Source of the DNA: Cyanophora paradoxa
Taxonomy: Eukaryota; Glaucocystophyceae; Cyanophorales; Cyanophoraceae
Length of the DNA stretch: 64,000 nt
Direction of reading: 5' to 3'
NCBI GenBank assembly: GCA_004431415.1
Contig: QPMI01000520.1
Location: forward strand, 124,001-188,000
The notes beneath the pieces were generated by a model that made no database searches, was not told where the DNA came from, and was given only the letters and a program-made list of their open reading frames with translations. The first letter of the stretch is position 1. The number at the start of each line of letters is the position of its first letter. A program made the translations under genes and the position numbers. Positions 1-10,310 of this stretch are shown here, one piece after another.

Positions 1-687
1 GATGCTCGGGCGCGCCGAGGCGGCCGGCGAGGCGTGCTGCAGCGCCGCCGCCGAGTGCGCGCTGTTCATCATCGCCTGCGCCCGGGCGCCCACGCCGGCG
101 AAGAGGGAGGCCAGGGTCGGCTTCACGGCGGCCGGCGACGGCACCCGCTCCTTCGCGCGGTAGGAGCGGACGAGGGCCGCCGGGTTGCGCCCCGCGGGGC
201 CCCGCGGAGGGAGGCGGCCGGGCGGGGTGGCCTCGTGGTCGAGGCGGCCGTAGAGGACGGTGGAGGAGGAGCTGGAGGGCCGAAGCGCGTCCAGGTCCTC
301 GTAGATGAAGTCGTTCCCCTCCGAGGCCCGCGACAGCGGCCGCTCCCGCGACGCCGGCCGCTCGAGCGCGTCGTGCCCGTGCCCGTGCGTGTGCGCGTGC
401 GGTGCCTGCATCGCCCCGGGCGAGGGCGGCGCGCCCGGCCCCGCGAGTCGGGCCGCCTCGTCGCGCGAGGCCCGCCGCGCGCTGCGGGCGGCCTGCACGC
501 CGGCCCCTGCCGGCCGCTCCTCCAGCATCAAGAGCTCGACGTCTTCATCCGGGGAGAGTGCCGGCGTCGGGCCCCGCTCCTCGCCGGCCTCGCCGTCCGC
601 GTGCTCTGACGGGAGGAGATCCGAATCGGGCGCGGGCGCATCGGGTGCGTCGCCGACCTCCACGCTAAGCTCCTCTTGTCTCCTCAT
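1..687 (-). CDS. Unknown acidic/low-complexity protein, 5' part only
   Basis: An uninterrupted minus-strand frame runs from an ATG at 687 to the window edge (229 codons, no stop), with an in-frame TAG just upstream of the ATG, so this is the N-terminal part of a longer gene. The N-terminus is acidic (EVGDAPDAPAPDSD). A His-rich patch (PHAHTHGHGHD) follows near residue 115, then FIYEDLDALRP and a basic stretch YRAKERVPSPAAVKP. No signal peptide or membrane segment is visible. I do not recognise a family; the His-rich patch could bind metal but is too short to argue from. It is divergent from CacyBP with about 370 bp between the starts. Confidence 0.6.
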   Translation of the reverse strand, partial: MRRQEELSVEVGDAPDAPAPDSDLLPSEHADGEAGEERGPTPALSPDEDVELLMLEERPAGAGVQAARSARRASRDEAARLAGPGAPPSPGAMQAPHAHTHGHGHDALERPASRERPLSRASEGNDFIYEDLDALRPSSSSSTVLYGRLDHEATPPGRLPPRGPAGRNPAALVRSYRAKERVPSPAAVKPTLASLFAGVGARAQAMMNSAHSAAALQHASPAASARPSI

Positions 688-1056
688 GTCTGCAGACGCA
701 GCGCTGCGCGGGGGCGTGAGCGGGTGACCGATGCAATCCGATTCGGCACGGATGAGGAACTAACCGTCCGCCGGTTGGGGGGATCTCCTCGAATCAGCAA
801 AGAAGCTCCAGCTTGCTAGGCGCGCAGGCGCCGGTCCGCCTGGAGCACTGGTGGTTGCAGCGGCACCTTGACTCCGGATGGCGTTCCGAACAAGCAGGCG
901 GGGCTGGGCAAGCAGCGGCGATCGATGCGGTAGACACGCTGTAGGATTCTTCTGCCGCTGGCTTCTCAGTTGGCTCTGGTTCAGACTAGTTGGTTCGTCC
1001 GGGTACAACGTGGTACAAGAGGGGGTAGACAAACGAAGGAAGCTTCGAGCAAAAGC
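688..1056. promoter_or_regulatory. Divergent intergenic/promoter region
   Basis: This 369-bp gap separates the unknown minus-strand gene from CacyBP. It is clearly less GC-rich than the flanking coding DNA. I see no convincing TATA box or other named element in it. Confidence 0.4.
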
Positions 1057-2064
1057 ATGCAGGAGCTCGAGGACGTTGCTGAACTCCAGGCGCTTCTTTC
1101 CCAGGCCAAGCGACCGCGCGTGCGTGCATTGCTGCAGAGGGAGCTCGAGGCGGTGCGCACGGCGCGCGACGCCGCAGGGCCCGCGAATGCTCTAAGCTGA
1201 TCGCACACCGTAGTTGCAGAGCTCGAGCTATGCTCCGACCGGTACCGCTGCGGCGGCCGCCCCAGCAGCCACGCCGGCACCGGCCGGCGCGCAGCCGACG
1301 CCTGCCCCGCCAGTCCGGCAGGTCCTCTACACTCCGAGTGCGTGCAATAACCTTGACGCACGACTAGCGCGCTAGCCCCCCTGCAGCTGCCGCCAGCCGG
1401 GCGCGCGCGTGTACGCGCCGAACGCCTCCGGGCCCGCTGAACGGGCGCGCGCGCGCAGTCTCGTCGTACGCGTTCGACCAGAGCGACACGCACGTGAAGA
1501 TTTACATCTCGCTGGACGGCGTGGGCGACCTCCCCAAGGAGCAGATCGAGGCCAAGTTCACCAAGGACTCCCTCGACCTCGTCGTGAGCGGCCTCAAGGG
1601 CAAGAACCACCGCCTCTACGTCCCCAAGCTCGACAAGGAGGTGCCCCGGCGCCCGTCCTATGGCTCATCCGGCCCAGATCTAGATTTGATCTGACTCCCG
1701 AGAGGCAGATCGTGGCGGAGGAGAGCTCGTTCCGGGTCTCGGCCTCGTCGCACCGGGTGACGCTCTCGCTGCGGAAGGCGGGGAAGTGGGACCACTGGAG
1801 CAGCGTCGCCGAGGACCCGCGCTTCAAGGTCCCCAAGGGCGCCGACAAGGACCCCGGCGCCTCCATCACCGAGATGATGAAGTCCGCCGCTTGCACTTGG
1901 CTCCGAGTAGAGCTCGCCACAGCCCGCTGACAGTGACGGCGCCCCGCAGGACGATGTACGAGGAGGGGGACGACAACCTGAAGAAGACGATCGCGCAGGC
2001 GTGGACCGACTCCCGCAGCGGCAAGCCGCCCTCCATGGGCGGCCTCGGCGGCATGGACTTCTAG
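1057..2064 (+). CDS. CACYBP: Calcyclin-binding protein / Siah-interacting protein (CacyBP/SIP)
   Basis: Five exons join in frame to 227 aa, matching the usual length near 228: 1057-1152, 1220-1337, 1459-1640, 1709-1881 and 1950-2064. Exon 1 encodes the N-terminal helical hairpin (VAELQALLSQAKRPRVRALL). A short Ala/Pro linker follows. The CS domain starts at SSYAFDQSDTHVKIYISL and continues through RLYVPKLDKE and RVTLSLRKAGKWDHW. The SGS tail is TMYEEGDDNLKKTIAQAWTD. All four introns are GT-AG (67, 121, 68 and 68 nt). In animals and plants the family acts as an adaptor or co-chaperone linking Siah-type E3 ligases, Skp1 and Hsp90; that role is inferred here. The ATG at 1057 is chosen because it starts the conserved hairpin. 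Confidence 0.93.
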
Positions 2065-2314
2065 CTACATATAGGCGGGAGACGCGGCAGGGGGCCGGCG
2101 GGGCTCGGCGCGGCAGTGTACAGCGTGTCGAGCTCTTCAGAGAAGCAGAAAACAACAGAGCGCGCGCGAGAACCTACAGCTACCTGTGAATGAAAAAAGA
2201 TTTTGACGCTTGAAAAGCAGAGTGGAGTGGGGGCCTGGGCCTTAGTTACGTAGAATAAGGGCCGGCGCCGGGGGCCGGGGGCCGGGGCCGGGGCGGGGCC
2301 GGGGCGGGGCGCGC
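2065..2314. other. Short convergent 3' intergenic region
   Basis: Both flanking genes end here (CacyBP on plus, dynamin-like on minus). The stretch holds an A-rich segment (about 2188-2205) and a GGGGCCGGGGC tract at about 2270-2310. No canonical AATAAA is visible. Confidence 0.4.
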
Positions 2315-5300
2315 TCAGATCTCGTCGGCGGAGGAGCAGGACGAGGCTTCGTCGCTGGAGGAGCGGCGCTGGGCGCGGCGGGCGCGGCGCCCTTTGCCCT
2401 CGTCCTTGTCCCCGCCGAGCCCGAAGAGCTTCTTGAACTGCTTGAGGGGGGAGGGCGCCGGGGCGGCCGCCGCCTTGCCCTTGGAGGGCGTGCCGGCGGC
2501 GGGCTTGCGGGGCGTGCCCTTGCCCTCCACCCGGGGCGAGCGCGCCGTGGCCGGCCGCTCGGGGCTCGCCAGGTGTTGCTTGCGCGGGCTCCCCACCTGA
2601 GTCCGCGGCGTCGCCGAGAGGTCGACGACGGCCGGCGCCGCGGCGGCCGGCGGCGGCGGCGGGAGGGGCTTCGGGGGCGGCGCTGGGGCGGCGGAGGGGC
2701 GGACGCCGGAGCCGCTGCCGCCCTGGGCGGTGGCGGCGGAGCCGTCGAAGAAGGAGCCGACGCTGGCGACGCCGGCGGCCATGTCCTGGAGCAGCTGGCG
2801 GTACTCCTCCTGGACGCTGCCCCAGCGGCGGATGCGCTCCTTCTTCTCCTTGGCCTGGCTCTCGAGGACGGCGCGGCGGTTCTCGGCGATGCGCGCGAGC
2901 TCGTCGACGCGCGACGCGACGCCCTTGCGCAGCGCGTTCCGCAGGTTCGCCTTCACCACGAGGCTCTTGCGCGCGTTCAGCGAGTTGTGCGCCGAGTTCC
3001 GCACCGGCTCCGTCATGAACGAGTTGGGGTACGCGCACAGCTGCCGGCGCCGCGGCGCGAGGTCGTCGCGGGCACGCGGGGCGTGCGGGGCGCGCGGGGC
3101 GCACCTCGACAGTGGCGAGGAGGCGGTAGACGGTGAACATGACCTCGGCCTCGGCGCGGACCATGTCCGCCGTCCGCGCCGCGTCGTGCGACGTGATCGG
3201 CCCGTGAATCCGCACCAGGCCCCGCCGCTTGATCTTCCGCAGCAGCGGCCCGAACACTGCCCCCGGCTCAGCTCGCGCCCCCGGCGGGGCGGGGCGGGGC
3301 GGGGCGGGGCGAACTGTCGGAGGCGCTCTCGAGCCAGCTCTCGCGGCCCTCGACGGGCTCGGTGGCCCGCGCGGGGGTCCTCGCCTCCCCGCCCTCCCCG
3401 TCCTCCACCGTCTGCGCCCCCGGCGCCCCGCTCAGCGCCCTCCACGCAGAGCGGGGGCCGGCAGGGCTCGCGGGCGGGGCGCACGATGGAGGGGACGCCG
3501 GCGCCGGCGCCGGCGGCGCCGAAGACGAAGACGCCGCTGCTCGCCGTGCTCGGGGCCGCCCGGTCGGGGGTGGCGGCGCCCTCGCCCTCGTCGCCGGGGC
3601 GCTGCGGGGAGGGGCGGACGGTGCGGAGGGCGCGGTCCTTCTTGCGCTCGGAGACGCCGACGGGGAGCTCGGCGATGTTGGAGATGAGGCGGGCCATCGC
3701 CTGGTGCAGGTCGTTCACCTGCCCGCGCCGGCGGTGAGGAGCGCGCCCCGGCGGCCCCCGAGGCGCCCCGGGGGGGCGGGCCTGGGAGTCGATGTGGGTG
3801 TAGGCGCCGCGCTCGGCGAGCTTGTGGCCCTCTTCGAGGAACTCCTCGAAGGCGCCGTCCAGCGCCGCCATGATCTCCTCCAGCACGCTCCCCGGCATCC
3901 GCTCCTTCCACGCGTGGAAGACCACGTGCCGCGCCACCTGGAAGTTCCGCCACAGCACGAAGCGCACCGACCACGCGAGCCAGGCCACCCCGGGGCTCAG
4001 CACGTTCCACACGGCGGTCTCGAAGAGCACGTGGGAGGCCTTGTGGATGTCCGCCTCGTTGTGGCCCTCGGGGGCGCCCAGCGCGTTGTTCACCGCCGAG
4101 TCGTCGAAGGCGGGGAACGGCTGCAGCTCCATCAGCACCGCGAACAGGTCCCGCAGCCGCCTGCCGCGCCCGTCAGGGGCAGAGGGGACGGCGGGGAGGG
4201 GCGGTGGGGCGGCCGGCGCGCCTGTACTCGGCGCCGCCGGCGAGGAGGTGGTGGCGGGTGGAGATCTGCTCGAGGGCCTCCTGCATGACGGCGGAGCTCC
4301 AGCCGCTGGGGTCCTCGCTGGCGCGCCCCTTGACGAAGTCCTTGAGGGCCTCGAGGAAGGCGTCCAGCGTCGCGCACGGGTCCTTCACGCCCCGCTCCGT
4401 CAGCTCCGCGTACTGCCCGGGGGCCCCGGCCAGGCCCGCCCGCATCGCCTGCATCAGCATGTCGCACAGCGCGTCGCAGTCCTCCTGGATGGAGGCCTTC
4501 TCGGTGCGCCGGAGGTCCCGCTCGAGCGCGAGCAGCGCGTCGTGCTCGGCCCGCACGGCGCGCCCCAGCGGCTCCTCCACGGCGTGCAGGTAGGCCCGGC
4601 ACTGCACCACGAACGCCTCCGAGAGGACGCCCCAGAGGGGGTCCACCCCCAGGCCCCCCTTGACCGCGTCCGGCAGCGGCGAGCCGCTGGGCGCGCAGAG
4701 GGAGCGCACGAGCGCCCGCTCCGACGCCGCCGCGGCCCGCAGCGCCGCCGTCTGCGCCTCGTACGTCGCCGACTGCTCCCCGCTCTTGTAGCCGCCCACC
4801 GCCACCATGAACGTCTTGTCGTAGCCCCAGCGGCTGAACTGCGCCCCGGCGGATCAAGTCTGGCCCGGATGGACCCCGAGGAACTCGGATGCGGGCGCAC
4901 GGCGTCGTAGCGGGCGGCGAGCTCGTCGGCGTTGCGGATGAGGACGTTCTCCCAGAGCTGGTGGAAGCCGGTGAGGACGAGGAAGGTGCGGTTGAGCTTG
5001 TGCTGCTGCCCCGTCACGTTCGCGATCAGCCGCTCCAGCGCCGCCCGCTTCGGGAACTGCACTTCCGGGTCGTCGTTGCAGCTGCCGGCGCCCGGGGGGA
5101 TGAGGGGGGGGGGGGGGGGGGGGGGGGGGGGCTCGGGGATGGCGGCTGGGGGCACCGGGCGAAGACGAGGGCGATGGCGTTGCGGTCGAGGAGCTCCTTG
5201 ACGACGATGCGGTCGATGTCCTCCTTCCCGTCGTTCCCGTCCTGCAGCATCCCCGGCGTGTCCACCAGGATCGCGTCCACCTTCGCGTCGTACACTGCGC

Positions 5301-6030
5301 CCCCGCCCCCCGCGTCAAGCCCGCCTCGACCCCTCTCCCACGTCGTTCACGCTGCATCCCCGCACCCTCGATCTGGATGGCGTCGTGGGTGAAGCGCGAG
5401 ACGGTGCCGATCTCCCGCATGCGGTCCCCGACCTGCGCCCCGACCCCGCCCCGCTCGACACGTGTCCGCGTGGCAGAAATCGGGCCCGCCGCGCCGTATG
5501 AAGGCGGGCGCGGGCGCGTCGGGCTATGAGGGCGGGGCGGGGGAGTCGGGAAGGGAGCGGGGCGGGGCGGGGCCGGCACCTTGCCGCGGAGCTGCTCGAA
5601 GGTGACGACCTCCTGCTGGGCGCCCGGGAAGGCCTGGAACATGCAGTAGTCCGAGCGGCCGGTCGGCGAGGGGCCCTTGTGCAGCGTCAGATACACGGGG
5701 CACCGCGTCGCCGTCCCCTGCCGCTCCCGTCAGGGCCGTTGGGCGTCCCAGCGGGGACGCGCGGGCCTGGCTGATGAAGTTGAAGGGCCGCTGCAGGATG
5801 AACTCCAGGAAGGAGCTCTTCCCCCGCGACTGCATCCCACAGCAGACGAAGCGCGGGACTGCCGCCCCCCGCCGAGTCAGCCATCCGAACACATCCGTCG
5901 GGGCGGGCGCCCAGCGCCACGGCGCACTCGGGTGGTTCGAGTCAGTGAAGCCGAATCCCAGCTGAAGGAGGTCCTTCATGAAAGAGAAGAACCGCCCGAA
6001 GGGGTCGGCCTTTTGCTGGCCGCCCGCCAT
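2315..6030 (-). CDS. Divergent dynamin-superfamily GTPase, 974 aa, 12 exons
   Basis: Exons (minus): 6030-5928, 5858-5767, 5717-5580, 5432-5366, 5294-5156, 5081-4901, 4838-4222, 4160-3782, 3718-3485, 3411-3315, 3256-3105 and 3040-2315. They sum to 2925 nt with all phases agreeing. The GTPase domain has the P-loop GMQSRGKSSFLE (dynamins: GxQSSGKS) and the G3 motif VDTPGM in exon 5. The region where G4 TKLD is expected reads RTFLVLTGFHQLWEN and has no clear TKxD. Long helical exons 7-12 fit the middle/GED stalk, for example RLIANVTGQQHKLNRT and DALCDMLMQAMRAGL. The last 120 residues are Pro/Ala/Ser-rich and end in a basic-then-Ser/Asp tail. Introns 2, 7 and 8 have GC donors. Dynamins remodel membranes; the target membrane here is unknown. 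Confidence 0.88.
5104..5131. repeat. 28-nt poly(G) homopolymer inside dynamin intron 5
   Basis: An unbroken run of 28 G on the plus strand (poly-C in the transcript) lies between the donor at 5155 and the acceptor at 5082. It sits where a polypyrimidine tract would be expected. Its exact length should be treated cautiously, since homopolymers are often misassembled. Confidence 0.9.
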
Positions 6031-6482
6031 CTTGGTACTAACGGCAAGCTCGTGGAGGCTACCTCGCCTCGAAATGCTCTTTGATCGATGCTTTGATTGC
6101 TCGTGAGCGGCCGAGGCTGGGAGGGAGCTGCGGCGGCGGACAGAGCGTGGCCGTTACCAAGTTTTTTGATGGGGGGAGCAGGCCCGAGACGGGTAGGGTC
6201 TGCGCGTCGAATTCGAACCAGTTGCTGAAAAAACAGCGAGCGCACTCCTTTCCACGCTCCCCCGTGCTGTCCCCGAGCGGTTGGAAGCGCCGAGTGTTGA
6301 ACCACGTGGCGTCTGACAGTCCGGGCACAGCGCGCCGCTCCGCGCCGAATCAATCGGCCTGCCGGCGACCCGCTCGCGCGGACGTCGTGCACAGCGCCTG
6401 CAAGAACTAGCGCGGCGCTCCCTCTGCAGCGTAGTAGCACTCCCTCAGCACGCGAGCGCGGGAGGTGATCGTGCACCCGACC
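6031..6482. promoter_or_regulatory. Bidirectional promoter region between dynamin and RecQ
   Basis: This 452-bp gap lies between two divergent start codons. It is of mixed composition and contains the run GTTTTTTGATGGGGGG near 6160. No other supported motif was found. Confidence 0.4.
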
Positions 6483-9400
6483 ATGGGCAAGGGCAGCGGC
6501 AAGGGTGGAAAGATGGAGCCGCAAGGCGCGAGGGCGCTGCCGTCGCAGATCAACGAGCTCGTCAAGCGTCACTGGGGATGGGGCGCCGCTAAGAGCTTCC
6601 AATGTTCTGCGATCGAGGCGGCCCTCAGGTTTTCGCTTGCTGTCGACATGGCCTGTGCTCGCTGCGAACGCTCATCGCCCACTGCAGCGGGCGCGATACC
6701 TTCATTATCCAGGCTACGGGCAGCGGCAAGTCCCTCTGCTACCAGCTACCGCCGCTCATCAGCGGGAAGATCACGGTCCGTGCTTTCTGTGCCCGCCCCA
6801 AGTCGCCGTCTGGCGCCGCTTCTGTGCCGCTTCTGTGCACAGACTGTTGTCAGCGCTCACTCTCGACGTCGCTGATGGATTTCCACCGCGCAGCTGGTCG
6901 TGTCGCCGCTCATCTCCCTGATGCAGGACCAAGTGCAGGCGGCGCTCTCGCGGAACATCCGCGCGGAGTACTTGGGGCAGACGCAGTCGGACGCCGCTGT
7001 CTTCCAGCGGGCCGAGGCGAAGCAGCTCGATCTGATCTTCGTGACGCCGGAGAAGCTGCAGAGCGAGTCGGCGGTGCGCTACCTGAAGCAGCTCCGCGGG
7101 AAGGAGCTCCTCGGCCTGCTCGCCATCGACGAGGCGCACTGCGTCAGCGAGTGGGGCGCCGACTTCCGCCCTGACTACCGCAAGCTGGCCGCCCTGCGGG
7201 ACGCCCTCCCCGGCCTCCCCGTCATGGCCCTCACCGGTGCGCCCGCCTTCTCCTCCGCTCGCGCGGCGCCGCCCCGTCCGACGCGGCGGCAGCGACGGCG
7301 ACGGAGCGGGTGCGGGCGGACATCGAGTCGAACCTGCGGCTGCGGGCGCCGCTCGTGCTGCTCTCCACCTTCAACCGCCCCAACCTCTTCTACTCGGCGC
7401 ACCTGCGGACGAGCGTGCAGGCGGACCTGAAGCCGCTGGTGGAGGAGTGCCGCGCATCGCGCGCCTCGGCGCTCGTCTACGTGCTCAAGCAGAAGGACTG
7501 CGAGGCCATCGCCGCCGTCCTCCGCGAGCAGGGCATCGCCGCCGAGCCGTCCGCCCTTCATTTCGTCTCTTTTCCCTCTCCCGGCTCGCTCGGTGACGGG
7601 GCGGCGGGGCAGGTACCACGCGGGGATGAGCGCGGGGGACCGGGAGCGCGTGCACCGCGGCTTCATGCAGGACCGCGTTCAGGTCGTCTGCGCCACCGTC
7701 GCCTTCGGCATGGGTGCGCCCCCCGCCCCGCGCGCCCCTCCTCCGCTCTCCTCCGTGCTTGGAGGCCAACGACCCAACCGGGCGGCAGGCATCGACAAGC
7801 CGGACGTGCGGCACGTCGTGCACTACGGCCTGCCCAAGTCGCTGGAGACATACTACCAGCAGTCGGGGCGGGCGGGGCGCGACGGGGAGCCGGCGCAGTG
7901 CCGCCTCTACTTCAGCTCGGCGGACTACGCGATGGTCAACTTCTACGTGCAGGGCGTGGAGGCCGCGCAGCAGGCCACCGTCCGGGAGATGTTCCGCTCC
8001 ATGCAGGGCTACGCCGAGACCGGCGGCTGCCGGCGGCGCTACGTGCTGCAGTACTTCGGGGAGGGGGCGGCGGAGGGGTGCGGGGCGTGCGACAACTGCA
8101 AGGAGGGCGGCCGCCGCCCCGACCACGACTTCACGGACGACGCCCGCCTGCTCCTCCTCGCCATGCCCGCCCCTCGCCTCCCCCGCACCCTCTCCCGCTC
8201 CCCTCGCCGCTGACGCCCGCGCGCGCAGCCAGGAGACGGGGGAGCGCTTCGGGCTGACGGTGCCGGTCCAGGTGCTGCGCGGCTCGAAGAGCAAGGAGGT
8301 GCTGGGGAAGGAGAGCATGTTCCGCGTCCCCGTCGAGCGCATGAAGTCGCACGGCTCCGGCCGCCACCAGCCCGACGAGTACTGGAAGGCCCTCCTCAGG
8401 TCCCCCCGTCTCCCGACCCCCGCACCCCTCCTCCCTCCCCGTCCGACGCCGCTCCGCCGCAGGGCGCTCGTGCGGGAGGGGTACGCGACGGCGCAGGCGG
8501 TGACCACGCAGCACGGCGGCTTCGAGACCTTCGGGCTCTCGCCGAAGGGTCCCCTCCCGCCCCTCGACCCCTGCCGAGCGCGCGGCCGTGCCGAGCGAGC
8601 GGCGCAGGGCGGGACGTGGCGCTGGGGAAGGCGGGCGGGCAGCGGGTCGCCTTCGCCGTGCCGCAGGAGATCGCGGCGCTGCAGGCGCGCGCGGCGCGCC
8701 TCAGCGGCGCCGGCGAGGCGGCCGCCAACGCGGCCTCGGGCTTCGTCGCCTCCGTCGTGCCCAACTCCGCCTCCGACCCCGCCGCCGCCGAGCTGGCCCG
8801 CCCCGGCCCCCGCCCCGCCCTCCCCGCCCCGCTGACGCCCGCGCAGGCGCGGAAGCTCGAGGGTCTCTACGCCGCGCTCATGGACTGGCGCCGCGCCGTC
8901 GCCGCCGAGCAGAACCTCCCCGCCTACTGTGTGCCCCCGCCCGGCCCCGCCGCATCCTTCGGGCCCGGGCGCGGCCCGAGCCTCGCGCGTCAGGCGTGTG
9001 CGACAACAAGACGCTGCGGAACGTGTCGCTGGTGCGGCCGGCGTCGCTGGCGGCGCTGCGCAAGGTGGAGGGCATCGGGGAGGGCCGCCTCGAGCGCTAC
9101 GGCGCCGCCCTCGTCCGCGCCGTTCTCGACCACTGCCAGGCCCGCCTCCCCCTCGCCGCCCCTCTGCTGCCTCCCCCGCTCACGCGCCCCGTAGGCCAAC
9201 CGCATCGACGTGGACAGCGGCGAGGGCCTCCCCGAGGCCAGCCAGGTCGCGGTGCGGGGGCGCCCGCCTGCGTCCCCTCCCGCGGCCCCCTCACCGGCCC
9301 CGCGCGCGAGCAGCAGCCGCGGGGGTCGGCGGGGGAGGCGGGGCGCCCGGCGAAGATCACGGCGACGAAGGCCGAGGCGCACTCGCTCTTCCAGGCCGGC

Positions 9401-10253
9401 CGCTCCGTCCCCGAGATCGCCGCCCTCAAGGGGGTAGGGGCCCCACCCCGCTCCCCTACCGCGCGCCCCGCCCGACACGCCTCCTTCCTCCGCCCAGGTG
9501 GCCGTCTCGACGATCGAGAACTACCTCTCCGACTGCGCCGCGGTGCGGACGTCCCCCTTCAGCTTTCTTCCACAGCAGGGGAGGGCCGGCTGAGGGGGGG
9601 CGGGGGCGGGCAGGCGGGGATGGCGGTGGACGCGGAGCGCTTCGGGTGCACGGCGGAGGTGCAGGGGCTCGTGCGGGCCGCCGTGGGGCGCCTCGGGGGC
9701 GAGGCCCGCCTCAAGGCCCTCAAGGAGGCCCTCCCCGAGCACGTCTCCTACGGCCACCTCAAGCGCGCCCGCCGGCCTCCTGCGCCGCCGCCCGGCGCCC
9801 CTCACCCGCCCCCGCCCCCGCAGGATGGCCCTCGCCCTCCTCAACCCGCCCCCGGCGGAGGCCGCCGCCCCGCCCGCTTCCTCCTCCTCCTCCTCTTCCT
9901 CGGCGGCGGCGCCGAAGGCGAAGGCGAGCATCGTGAGGGGCGGCGGGGCGGCGGCGCAGGAGGCCGGCTGGCGCGCCGTCGTGGCCGCCCGGGGCAAGCG
10001 CCCCTCCGAGGGCTCCTCCTCCGAGGAGGCCCCCGAGGACTCCCCCGGGGCCAGCAAGCGGGCGCGGGGCCCGCCCACGCGGGAGGCCATCGCGGAGAGG
10101 GTCGCGGCGGCGGCGGCGGGCGGCGGGCTGACGCGGGGCGAGCTCGCGGCGGCGCTCGGCTGCGGCGAGGGGGAGCTCGGGGCGCCCCTCGACGCCCTCC
10201 AGGCCGACTTCGTCCTCTACCTCAGCGCCTCCGGCCGCCTCCTGCCCCTGTAG
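6483..10253 (+). CDS. RECQ: RecQ/WRN-type ATP-dependent DNA helicase with RQC, HRDC and C-terminal HTH
   Basis: Many exons joined by short introns. Motif I is [15 protein letters not shown], motif Ia [14 protein letters not shown], motif [14 protein letters not shown] (DEAH) and motif III PVMALTATAT. The helicase C lobe carries [34 protein letters not shown] and [10 protein letters not shown] (motif VI). RecQ-Ct Zn ligands follow ([21 protein letters not shown]), then RQC from [12 protein letters not shown] around [16 protein letters not shown] to [13 protein letters not shown], and an HTH_40-like segment [14 protein letters not shown] to [11 protein letters not shown]. The tail is low complexity, then [14 protein letters not shown] to the TAG. 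At least three introns use GC donors (after the RQC start, after HRDC and the last intron). Expected roles are recombination, replication-fork repair and genome stability. The first ATG in frame after the GTG at 6465 is 6483. Confidence 0.9.
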
Positions 10254-10310
10254 CCGCCGCCCCCGCCGCCCCGCCCGAACCGAACGGACCGCACCGAACG
10301 GAGCTGCCGA
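10254..10310. other. 57-bp convergent gap
   Basis: RecQ (+) and the next minus-strand gene both terminate here. CCGAACCGAACGGACCGCACC is the only less GC-pure segment. No terminator or poly(A) signal is recognisable. Confidence 0.4.
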
